Shown here one piece after another: positions 1-9,788 of a stretch of 64,000 nucleotides of DNA. Position 1 is the first letter of the stretch. Every line of letters begins with the position of its first letter. The DNA is from Bidens hawaiensis. Its lineage: Eukaryota > Streptophyta > Magnoliopsida > Asterales > Asteraceae. The notes below the pieces were generated by a model. The model made no database searches and was not told where the DNA came from. It saw only the letters and a program-made list of their open reading frames with translations. A program made the translations under genes and the position numbers. Location: the NCBI GenBank assembly GCA_021521415.1, contig JAIQDT010001727.1, forward strand, positions 124,001-188,000, in the 5' to 3' direction.

Positions 1-477
1 ACGTATGTGGAAACATCCTCAGCTGAATATAAACCGAAGCCCCCATAACGGATCGGGGAGAGGCTAGCCTCCATTGAAATCCCCAAAAAATGGTCCCCCA
101 CATACCACAATATTCTCGACCACCTCTTAGAGCCCGTTGTCAAAAATAGAGACGTCATCCTTAACAAACATAGGCTAGCATGTTCAGAGACCAAATAACA
201 ATTTAGCAACCCCGATACAAGAGCGAAGCAAGAGGAGCTCACATTGAGGGTCACGTAGATGAGTAAGACATCTCATTAGGTTCACTGTGTTTGAAGCTCT
301 GTTAAAGGCCAGGCTACTGATAAAACCGGTGTCCCGGCTAACCTATTTTTGTCTTTACCCCATTGCAAGATGGCCAAAACCTTCAGTGTTTTTAATATTG
401 AGCTCAAGCCCCAAACCTAGTTTTGAACTTTTATAAAATACTAAAACTTGGGTTTTTAGGTATTTTGTCATCTTTTC
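1..477. other. No gene recognised
   Basis: Moderately GC-balanced sequence with no convincing ORF, repeat terminus or RNA gene. It lies beyond the 3' side of the minus-strand PPR fragment and could be its degraded 3' flank. Nothing further can be supported. Confidence 0.4.
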
Positions 478-1200
478 TTAGCTTTTGAATGACTGTTTAC
501 CCTTAACCAGTAACCCTTCTTGGAAACACACACATATCATCACTGTATATGTCTTAACAGTTGGTTTCAATCCTTTCAATATAAGTTCATCATACATATC
601 CATAGCCAAGTTAGCCTTCCCACATTTCTTGAAATAGATGTCTAGCCTTATCAATTTCCTTCTTCTTACTGCATACAATATCCATTTATCAGGCTGCTAT
701 ATGTGATAATATCCGGACGCAGTCCTCTCTGTACCATTGCTTATACAACAAGCTCCGCACCTTTTACAGATCCTTGCTTGAGGTATCCACTCTCGGAGAC
801 ACTCCTTCCTTCTCCATATCCATCAACATTTTTGCACCTTCCGTCTCTTGACCCAAGTTACATAGACCCTGAATCAAGGAGTTGTAAGCGATAACGCCTG
901 CAAGGACACCCTTTTCAGTCATCTTGGTCAACAACTCTAATGCATGATCAACCATTTTGTCTTTGTGAAAGCTATCAATGACTATATTGTAATGTAGTAC
1001 ACGGGGTTTACAAGAGCATGATTCCATGAACCTAAGCAATTCAAGAGCATTGCTAGTATTATCTGCTTAAAGCCCATTAATAACGGAACCATACAAAAAC
1101 TGGTCATGCTCGCAAAGTTTGTCTCGTAAGCAATTTCTTGAAAAAATCAACAGCTTCGGAAACGCGATCAGCAAGAACAAGCCCATTTATAGGTGGTCTG
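478..1200 (-). pseudogene. Pentatricopeptide repeat (PPR) gene fragment
   Basis: Three minus-strand stretches (about 1200-1080, 1039-764 and 678-478) read as P-type PPR repeats, with about 35-residue spacing and typical helix starts such as VLHYNIVIDSF, GVIAYNSLIQGL and KPTVKTYTVMI. PPR proteins bind organellar RNA in plastids or mitochondria and usually have ten or more repeats in one intronless ORF. Here only about four to five repeats remain. The frames do not join: stops and shifts separate the pieces near 1040-1080 and 680-760, and no start or targeting peptide is visible. It is a broken relic or the tail of a decayed Rf-like or P-class PPR gene. The family assignment is fairly safe; the specific gene is not recognisable. 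Confidence 0.75.
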
Positions 1201-1613
1201 AACGGGTGGATGACCTTGCTTGAAGATGGTTGCTAAGGCCAAAAACATATAAGTAACTTGGTTCAGGCGGCAAAGACAGATAAATAGAGATGTTGAATAT
1301 TGCACAAAGATCAATAGGAATGCACATGAGATTTATTTTCTTAAAAAGTGAAAGGGCATGCAGTTTAATCATGTTCCATCTTTACAATTGTGGAAATCAA
1401 CCGAGTAAATTGGATGATGGAAGGTGAAGGTTGTGTTTGAAGCATTTGAAGTCTGGTGCAGTTCATGATCCGACAATTAAGTGATGTTAATTTCAATTTC
1501 AGACCATGCAGTAGAGATTTAAGATGTGTTAAAGAGGATAGCAAATGATCTATTTTTTGTTATAACTTTTTTTATATTTTTAGGAATATAAATAATACTG
1601 CTTATTATCTTAA
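1201..1613. other. Intergenic, nothing recognised
   Basis: AT-rich sequence upstream (in minus-strand terms) of the PPR fragment. Small ORFs here show no family resemblance. The right edge abuts the Helitron 3' terminus. Confidence 0.4.
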
Positions 1614-1644
1614 CTAGTGGGATACCCCCGCGCTTTGCAGCGGG
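1614..1644 (-). mobile_element. Helitron 3' terminus (minus strand)
   Basis: On the minus strand a GC hairpin (arms CCCGC and GCGGG, 1644-1627) is followed about 10 nt later by CTAG ending at 1614, with a T next in the flank. This is the usual plant Helitron 3' end (hairpin, short spacer, CTRR, insertion between A and T). The element body should extend to the right. No TC 5' end could be fixed and no Rep/helicase coding is seen nearby, so it is a non-autonomous or truncated copy. Confidence 0.6.
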
Positions 1645-4250
1645 AATTCTGTCTGGACAGGTTCGTTTTGCCACGGTATTGCAAAAGAAAGAGAGCCTGA
1701 ATAGTAAGTTCATGATACGAATAAGTAGTTCTCTTTCAAAATAGGAACTGAATAAACATTAATGTATAAGTGTTAATAACATTTTTCAAAAACGCCCCTA
1801 TACCAAATCTGTGAAATTTGACCCTTATTTGCAGCAAATGAATTGGAAAATACCCAATATGCTCCTTCGACTCGTATCAACTTTTCATGTTGCTTTGAAT
1901 TCTGTAAGCTATTATGGTTTATGATCCGTTTCTGATCTAGAGAGGGGCATAATAAACTAATAATTATGAATATTCAAGTACGATGTATTACAAATATAAT
2001 TGTAGAAAAGCAACCAAAATGAAATGTAGTTTTAATAGACCAGTCAACACAAACATTCTAGGTAACACAATTTTAAGCAGGGAAATCAAAAGCAAACTAA
2101 AAATACATCCATAGAAGTTGTTTACAAAAAATTCAGTTGACACCACAATATGAGTGATTAGAAAGAAAACAAATATAAAATACCAGATGATGCATAAACC
2201 AGTTGTCTGCAATATGTGAACCAAATGCAAAAGAAAAACTATGGTGTTATCCTTTTCAATCACGACATGCACTCTTTGGCAGAAGGTAAATGTTAAGAGC
2301 AAGAATTGATGCTATTATGCTGACTTTTATGCAGGCTTTATGATGGACTACTTTATGTAATGCTTAACTATCAACAAGATATACGATATTATTATGTATC
2401 TAATTGAACAACAATATATCAGTTGTACATTACTCAAAAGAATACAACTTATCAATTACTCTACCAATTAAATTAGTCTCTAAGATTTAACATATTTGTA
2501 CTAATTACTAATCTTCTTCTACGCTTTCAAAGTTGAAACAAATGCACAGAATAATATATTACAAAAGTCATTTGGTTATGTCTGTAAACAAACAAACCAG
2601 AAATTTTGATGTCAGTACTATGTAACCAATCACCATATATCATTAAACCAAAACATCCACAACAAATAAGTCCTCAAACCCAAAAATAAAAACCAATGAT
2701 ATCCTATGGCATATAAGAACAATACAAAGGGAGACCCTATGTTGAACACCCTTTAAACCAACCATAAATCCCATAGTAAAAAAAGTTAAGATTTACAAAA
2801 GTTAATGTATGTTAAAAAAGTTAAGATCTAATAACTATGATTCATAAACCTAATTTATGCAAGTTCTAATAACTATGGTTCATAAAACTAATTTATGTTA
2901 ATCCTACTCGTATATATTTACAAAATTTAAGATTTTCTGAAAAAAGAACTAAACGACTCAGAGTCATGGCGGCATCTGGTTGCCTGTTTCAAGCTACCTC
3001 ATCCGCCAAGCCATGAATACGATTTATTAATCTCAACTCGGTTTTAAACTACCTCATTCGCCAAGCCAAGAATACGATTTATTAATCTCAAATCGGTTTT
3101 AAAACTCAAAATTAACCCCAAATTAGTTTACACAACGAACATAAAAATGGGTATCTATCATTCTATCATGTATTCCAACTTAGTAAGGTTGATGCTTTAG
3201 AAGGTATAAACAAAGTTGAGAATAACGGCATAGTGAATAAAATCAAAATCTACCAATAACGAAAATCAAGATTAACAAACCTAGAAATGAAGAGAAAAGG
3301 GGTTTAAAACCGACCAGAGGGCGAAGCTCCACAATTGCATAAGTAGCTGGTCAGTTGATGACTAACGCACAGACGGTAAAGAAAACGTAGCTCTCTGAAA
3401 CAGTCCAAAAGAAACCTAACCTGCAAACAACTTTTATGGTGAATTGATTTTGATGGAGGCATGAAGAACACGCTTTCTTAGATGCTACATTTGACATACG
3501 AAGGCCACGCATTCCCAACGCCTCAGATGCTTGTACTCCCATTAGGAGCACTAAAGCAGTAGCAACATGAGAGTCAACAGAAAGTTCATAACTAACATAT
3601 AATTACTTCATTATATAAATTTAACTAATTTAGAAAAGGAAATTAATAACTAATAGTCTTTTTAGTGTGGTGCACCGGTAAAAAACATGAGTTTCTCGAT
3701 TAAGACCCAAGTTTAATCCGCATTTACAACACTTTGGGGAGCATGGGTGACTCAATGAAAGAAGACTGAGATCTTTGCAGTTCAATCCTGAAGGCATCCC
3801 AGTTTTACCACCAGTGGGCCTTCGGTATGCGGGTTTTCCCTGGAATTGAAGGTAACTAGGAGGCATTTAAGGGATCCTTACGACTGAGTTGGGCCAGCTG
3901 GCAGTGGCTTTTTGTCATTGGGTCGCTCCGTACGAGTACCTACACATTCTATGTTTGTTGACCGTATCTTTAAAAATATATCTGCCTATTAAATGTTGTT
4001 AATAACTAATTATAAAAAAAATAATAACATACCACAGCGCGACGCACAATAATAATCATAAACCAAAGCATAACAATAAGTGTATTGATCCTACATCAAA
4101 AAATGAACTGGTTTATGAAGTTAATGTGAACTTTTAATGGAAATTGTAGTATATGCATTGAAAGTTGTACATTTTTATACAAGTACTCGTATTATTCTAT
4201 GCTCCAAAACATAAATTTAAAACAAAAGCTTTGTTATATATGTTTGTAAT
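1645..4250. other. AT-rich stretch, partly Helitron body, no supported gene
   Basis: Long AT-rich sequence. Two near-identical passages around 2990-3030 and 3050-3095 (CGCCAAGCCA...AATACGATTTATTAATCTCAA type) form a local direct duplication. A 67-codon minus-strand ORF at 3351-3551 begins inside a longer open frame but shows no family I recognise. The part next to 1644 should belong to the Helitron whose 3' end is at 1614. A short segment at 3657-3960 resembles a degenerate dispersed repeat but has no clear ends. Confidence 0.4.
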
Positions 4251-4270
4251 CAGGGGCACAACTATGAAGG
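4251..4270 (+). repeat. Candidate hAT terminal inverted repeat, left end
   Basis: CAGGGGCACAACTATG is the kind of start (C/TAGGGGC...) seen at hAT-element termini, and it lies about 0.7 kb upstream of a hAT-type transposase reading frame. No matching inverted end was found to the right, where younger insertions begin at 7608, so the right terminus seems lost or displaced. Confidence 0.45.
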
Positions 4271-4942
4271 GACCCGGGGTGGCCCAGGCCATTGCCGTTT
4301 TCTCCGTTATAGGGTAAATTTCCCGATTTTTCCCAAAATTTTTTATAGGTATTAAGCGCGATCACCCTCAACGTATTTTTCCAAAAGGCTACCGGTCACC
4401 ACTGATTTTTTTTTAAAATATAATACCCCATCGTTTGAATTTTTTTATAAAACCTCACAAGTTTTATAAACAAAAGTTATAAAATGGTAACCGGATAAAA
4501 AAAGCTTTGTTTGTGTAAAACTCAAAATTGAGGGGCTACTTGTAAAGGTCAAACTTGTTTAAACAAAACAAAACAAACAAACAAAAAAGACCGGGATTAT
4601 TTTTTTATTAGGGTTTGAAATTTGGAAATAAGCCTTCACTCCTTCACCCTGTTGTTTCTGCCGTAGACCAACCAGCCAAGTCCAACACCGCCTGCCGTCC
4701 GCCGTCCACGCCACCACGTACCGCCGACGCTCAGCCTTGGTCAACAAGGTATTACTTCATCTTTTTGTTATTGTTAAACATTGTATGATTTATATTGATT
4801 AGTGTTTAAGGATTATAAACTTAGGGTTTGTAATTGTAGAATTTGGGATTTGGGAAAATTGATCAACTAGGCTTGTAATTGGTATTCTGTGGTTAAAGTT
4901 TACTTTAACTCACCCTATTGAATATTCTTAATTAGGTCAATC

Positions 4943-7512
4943 ATGAAAAAGCAAGAGACTATATATTCTTTTTTCAAAAAAAGCGGTGATGAACAAACGA
5001 GTAAACGACAAAGAGCTTCAACTAGTGAGCCGGTTAATTATGAAGCTCCACAACAACCACAATCAAATATTAATGAAGTGGATATTAACCAAGTAAATCA
5101 ACAAGAAAATCATGGTTATTCGGAAGCTACACAACCACATTCAAATGCTAATGAAGTGGATGCTAACCAATTAGAAAAAGACCCGGCTAAACGAAAACCA
5201 ATGTGGCAGTATCCGGTAAATTTAAGGCAACAAGTAAGACGAGCTTATCTTTCTTTAGGACCTTACCAAATACAACTTCAAGAGTACAAAAACAATGGTC
5301 CAAAGGGACATACTAGTAGGTTCCAATATGCTTGGTTCAACATGTTCTCGAATTGGCTAGAGTATTCTCCAACAACACACCGTGCTTATTGTTTTTTGTG
5401 TTATCTATTTAATGATAAGCCAAGTGTGAGCCATGGTTACGATTAGTTTACCCTTAAAGGATTTGACACATAGAATAAAGTTAATGGGAAAAAGTGTGCA
5501 TTCTTTAGCCACCTTAAAACTTCACAACATAGAAATTGTTTGGTATTCGCCGAAAACTTGTTGAACCAAGAAGCACACATTGACACCCGGCTTATGAAGC
5601 AAAATCAGGAGGAAATAGTGAAGAACAGTTTACGATTAACAGCAACTGTTGATGTAGTTCGTTGGTTGACATTTCAAGCTTGTGCTTTAAAAGGATATGA
5701 TGAATCTTCTAAATATAAAAATCGAGGAAACTTGATTGAATTTCTAAAACTTCTAGCTTCTTATAATGATGAAGTTGCCAAGGTTATATTAGAGAATGCT
5801 CCTTATCATTCAAAGTATAATTCGAGTGATATTCAAAAAGAAATTCTAAGCATTATTGTAAATAAAGTTCGAAAACATATTTGTAGTGAAGTGGGGGATT
5901 CATTCTTTTGTGTAATGGTTGATGAGTCACGTGATGAGTCGAAAAAGGAACAAATGGCCATAGTTTTGAGATTTGTTGATGCAAAGGGGATGATACAAGA
6001 AAGGTTTTTGGATTTGGTTCATGTTACAGATACTTTATCCGCAACATTGAAAACAAGTTTGTGGAAACAACTTTCGCATTATCAGTTGCATGTTAAAAAA
6101 ATTCGTGGTCAAGGTTATGATGGTGCTAACAATATGAGAGGGGAATGGAACGGATTACAGGCACTTGTTCGTTATGAGTGTCCTTACGCGTATTATGTTC
6201 ACTGCTTTGCCCACAGGTTAATTACTTGTTTGTTTTTCTCTTTCTTTTTCGTTTGACTATAATACTCTTATGCTTATTATGTTTTTGTGCTTTGATCATA
6301 GGTTACAACTTGCCTTGGTTTGTGCTTCAAGGGAAGTTATTCCAGTACACAAGTTCTTTAATAAACTAGTCTTCACAATTAATGTGGTTTGTGCTTCTAG
6401 TAAGCGTCATGATGAGTTACAAAAGGCAAAGGCAAAAGAGATTAAAACGTTGTTGGAAATGGGTGAAATCAAATCGGGATCAGGACTGAATCAAGTTGGG
6501 ACATTAAGAAGAGCCGGTGATACACGTTCGGGTTCTCATTTTAACTCCGTTTGTAGTTTGATTGACATGTTTGGTGCCACTCGAGCTGTTCTCCAAGGAA
6601 TAACTGAAGACTTATCTCATACTACTTTTTCTCAACGTGGAGATGCTGATACAGCTTGCGATTACTTGGAATCATTTGACTTTGTGTTTATTCTTCACAT
6701 GATGAAGGAGGTATTTGGAAAAACTGAAACACTTTCTCAAGCATTACAAAAGAAATCCCAAGATATTCTTAATGCTACGGAGTTAGTTTCTTCAACAAAG
6801 GCTAATCTAAATGAATTTAGAAACAATGGATGGAAGTCTTTTCTTGCACAAGTTACTTTTTTTGTACCAAGTATGCAATACAAATGCCGGATATGAATGC
6901 TCCGTATACTTCTACTAGATATCGGCCTCGTAAAACAGATCTTCATGTTACATTTGAACATTATTACCGAGTAGATCCCTTTACATCCACATTGGACAAA
7001 CAATTAGAAGAGTTGAATAGCATATTCGATGAGAACGCGATGGAGTTGTTAACTCTTAGTTCTAGTTTGGTTTCAAAAGAGATTGATATTGATAAGATTT
7101 GTCTTCTTGTTAAGAAGTATTATCCATAAGAATTTACAGAGTAGGAGATTACTCTTTTACAATATCAGTTGGAGAATTTTAATTTTGAAATGTGAGAGAA
7201 TACCTATCTAAGTGGTGTTTCAAGTATTTCTGATTTATGCAAAATTCTTGTGGAAACTCAGAAATGAGAGACGTGCTATTTGGTTGATAGAGTGGTTCGG
7301 CTAATCTTGACACTGCCCGTTTCTACTGCAACAACAGAGAGGGGGTTTTCAGCCATGAAAATATTCAAGAATCGCCTTCGCAATAAGATGTCAGATGAGT
7401 ATCTCGGAATAGCTTGGTGGTTTACATAGAAAAAGAAATTGCTGAAACATTTGATTCGGAATCTAAAATCGAGGAATTCAAAAATCTTAAAGGTCGTCGA
7501 GCTGCTTTGTAA
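4943..7512 (+). pseudogene. hAT-superfamily transposase with TTF-type zinc finger (broken)
   Basis: The product would be a cut-and-paste DNA transposase acting in the nucleus. Order: an N-terminal tail from ATG 4943 (MKKQETIYSFFKK), a TTF-type finger region about 5200-5540 ending in FCVMVDE-preceding helices, a DUF4371/RNase-H-like core about 5540-6900, and the C-terminal hAT dimerisation block about 7300-7512 (TATTERGFSAMK). A GT-AG intron of 85 bp at 6217-6301 restores HCFAHR-LQLALV; a possible 5' leader intron is 4749-4935. It is broken by a stop near 5444, a frameshift in the T-run near 6860, and stops near 7127, 7150, 7193, 7264 and 7428. Several of these sit where Q or R codons would be expected, as after cytosine deamination. 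This kind of gene is often labelled zinc finger MYM-type 1-like in plant annotations. Non-functional, high confidence in the family. Confidence 0.82.
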
Positions 7513-8102
7513 TTCTTCTTCTAAGGTACTCAGCCTTCGTCTCGGTTCTCGTATTATTACGAATATTGAATGTCTTTTTTATTGATCAGTTCTTCACGTA
7601 TGTAATAGAAAACATGAATATCATGATAAACTGTAAGGCCCCGTTACCGGTAGCCCTACTTTCGTGTTGGATTTACTCATAAACGCAGTTCTAAATATCA
7701 GAGTTAATTAAAACATTCGCGGAACATTAAAAACATCCAAACCATTACATTCCATAACCATAATTCTTGTCTTATCGAGCATTCATAGTCATTTAAAGAC
7801 AAAACATAATCTTTTAAAATTAAACATCATAGCAAAATCTTCAGATGCCAGCTTCGTCCAACTCTGCCATGTGTCCTCCTCAAGCTACCTGCCTCATCCT
7901 ACTCACCTGCGTGCATACTAAAAGTCAGCTACGATGAGTGAGTTCTAGTTAATCACATAATCATACAATACCTTCTTACATTTCATACTTAACCTCTTAA
8001 CTTTCTTTCATACACACATAAGTGCATATACTTTCATTCTTACCCTCATACTTTCTTTACATACATAATCATACGTTTTAAAGAGTCTTTCGCCCTATAA
8101 CC

Positions 8103-8262
8103 TCACAGATATTATAAGGGTCTGGTCCCTAACATCACAGATATTATTAGGGTCTGGTCCCTACCATCACAGATATTATTAGGGTCTGGTTCCTACCATC
8201 ACAGATATTATTAGGGTCTGGTCCCTAACATCACAGATATTATTAGGGTATGGTCCCTTTGT
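8103..8262. repeat. Five tandem copies of a 32-bp unit in the minus-strand Gypsy LTR
   Basis: The unit ATCACAGATATTATTAGGG...CTGGTCCCTACC is repeated five times with one or two changes each. It occupies the part of the LTR that corresponds to the 137-bp higher-order array of the sister LTR (29080-29860), but the sequence is different, so the tandem content of this LTR turns over quickly. Confidence 0.85.
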
Positions 8263-8862
8263 TCGTGTAACTGTACCGTACCTGTTCATACATACTTTCC
8301 TTGACAATACGTGCAATCTCCGAAGAGAGTTCACGTACCATCATCATAACATACATACATTATGCATACATCATATATTCACACATACATCATATCTTTC
8401 ATCATACTTATCAATCATTTCTTAACTACCACCTGACGGTACATGCAATATCCGAAGATCGTTCACGCACCGTCAAACAATCATCATACATAAATCATAC
8501 AAGACATACACTTACCACTTAAGATAAGTGTATTAACTATCACATCGAGTATGCACACAGCCCCGAAAACATAACAAGGAAGTGGGGCTAGAAACTCACC
8601 TCAATGCGGTTGCGTTCACCGTTTACGGTTATCCCCTTCTTGAGCTGTGCACGACTAACTGTATAATAATTATACGTTTCAGTAAACTATCACTACACAT
8701 ATCGCCTTTCTAGTTTAGTTATTACCCTCAAGGAACGGGGGTCCGGGGGCAACGCCCCTGGCAGTGGGGTTCTAGGGGCGGTGTTGGTGCATAGATGTCA
8801 GTAGTTCATATGTCTAATGTCTGTAATCGAGTCTGTAATATTGTTTGTGTATTTGTTTGTAA

Positions 8863-8990
8863 AAGCGAAGTTGTTGACAAGTTCGCTTAGGCGAAGTTGT
8901 TAACCAAGCGAAGTTGTTGACAAGTTCGCCTAGGCGAACTTGTTGAACGAGCGAAGTTATGGACAACTTCGCCTGAGGCGAAGTTGTCGT
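8863..8990. repeat. Inverted-word array in the LTR, upstream of the TATA-like box
   Basis: Eight copies in both orientations of GCGAAGTT or AAGTTCGC, arranged as facing pairs, for example GCGAAGTTGTTGACAAGTTCGC and GCGAAGTTATGGACAACTTCGC. Each pair can fold into a hairpin with 7-10 bp arms or present a dyad site. The array is duplicated in the 3' LTR at about 20186-20313. Position immediately upstream of the likely promoter suggests a regulatory role, which is inference. Confidence 0.8.
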
Positions 8991-8991
8991 G

Positions 8992-9001
8992 TATTTATAT
9001 A
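8992..9001 (+). promoter_or_regulatory. Likely TATA box of the Copia LTR
   Basis: TATTTATATA directly follows the inverted-word array and precedes a short GTTTACT repeat. It is the only good TATA-like motif in the 462-bp LTR and is preserved in the 3' LTR. Transcription start not determinable from sequence alone. Confidence 0.55.
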
Positions 9002-9245
9002 GTTTACTGTTTACTGTTTACGAGTGAATCGAGTAGTTCAGTTTACGTGTAATTCAGTGAGTCGAGTGACGTGAGGTCGAGAGTCTGTAAGTATCACGGT
9101 TCGAGTTATTAATATAACGTGTGCTTGTTCGTATCGTGTTCGTGTGTTTGTGAGCTAGTATTCTACGTCCGTAACGATCTACACAGGGATTCCGCACCTG
9201 TGTATATCGGGATATCTCGTGTGATCCGTCCAGGGAACCTACAAT

Positions 9246-9257
9246 TGGTATCAGAGC
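9246..9257 (+). other. Primer-binding site (initiator tRNA-Met type)
   Basis: TGGTATCAGAGC begins two bases after the 5' LTR and is complementary to the 3' end of plant initiator methionine tRNA, the standard primer for Copia and Gypsy reverse transcription. Confidence 0.9.
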
Positions 9258-9427
9258 TTTTGCTCGATTGTGTGGTTCGGGATATTCACGCGGGTGTAGA
9301 ATTCGTCTCATTTCGGGTATTCACGGGATGAGTTTTTAGTGTTTTTGCTCATTCTAGCCTCCTACCAGTGTGTTCAAGCCTTTAAACCGTCAAAATCGTC
9401 GTTAAAATCCGATTTTCAGATCTGCAG

Positions 9428-9735
9428 AAAGTTTAAGTTCGTCAGGCGAAGTTGCTGTTCATCAGGCGAAGTTGCCGTCAGGATTCGTAGGGTTTCAGCG
9501 AAGATATAAGGAGAAGCGAAGTTATTCACAACTTCGCCTACCTCCTCAACTTCGCCTAACTCAGCGAAGTTCTCATCAAGTTCGCCTAGCTCAGCGAAGT
9601 TTTCTTCAAGTTCGCTTACTTTCTAAGTTCGCTTACCCTAAGCGAAGTTATTCTCAACTTCGCCCAGACACGCGAATTTAAGAAAGATCCAGCGAAGTTA
9701 TCCTTAACTTTGCCTACAGTACTGTTCAGAGGAAT
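9428..9735. repeat. Inverted-word array in the Copia leader
   Basis: About a dozen further copies of GGCGAAGTT, GCGAAGTT, AACTTCGCC or AAGTTCGCC lie between the PBS and gag, mostly in facing pairs such as GCGAAGTTATTCACAACTTCGCC. The words match those in the LTR and in the post-pol region, so the same motif occurs in three separate parts of one element. Could act as RNA structure near the packaging or translation region; this is inference. Confidence 0.8.
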
Positions 9736-9788
9736 TTTTTTAATTTCGCCTTCTCAGAATTTTTCGGGTTTCTTAGTCTTCAAGATGA

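Larger units (their letters stand above)
8782..9243 (+). repeat. 5' LTR of the young Copia
   Basis: Starts TGTTGGTGCATAG and ends GGGAACCTACA. Contains inverted-word pairs built on GCGAAGTT/AACTTCGC at 8863-8990, then a TATA-like stretch near 8992-9001. Compared with the 3' LTR I see three substitutions: two inside the word array (G/C near 8900, G/A near 8928) and one near 9140. Confidence 0.95.

Noticed and set aside
478..1644. PPR gene captured by a Helitron
   Set aside because: The nearby Helitron end is a minus-strand 3' terminus at 1614, so the element extends to the right and the PPR fragment lies outside it.
3351..3551. Host gene exon on the minus strand
   Set aside because: Composition is protein-like in part, but there are no splice sites, neighbours or recognisable family to support it.
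3657..3960. SINE
   Set aside because: There is a vague box-B-like AAGTTTAATCC and an ordered middle section, but no clear box A, A-tail or target duplication.
6737..7003. Antisense ORF over the hAT gene
   Set aside because: It is a shadow of the transposase frame; no independent support.
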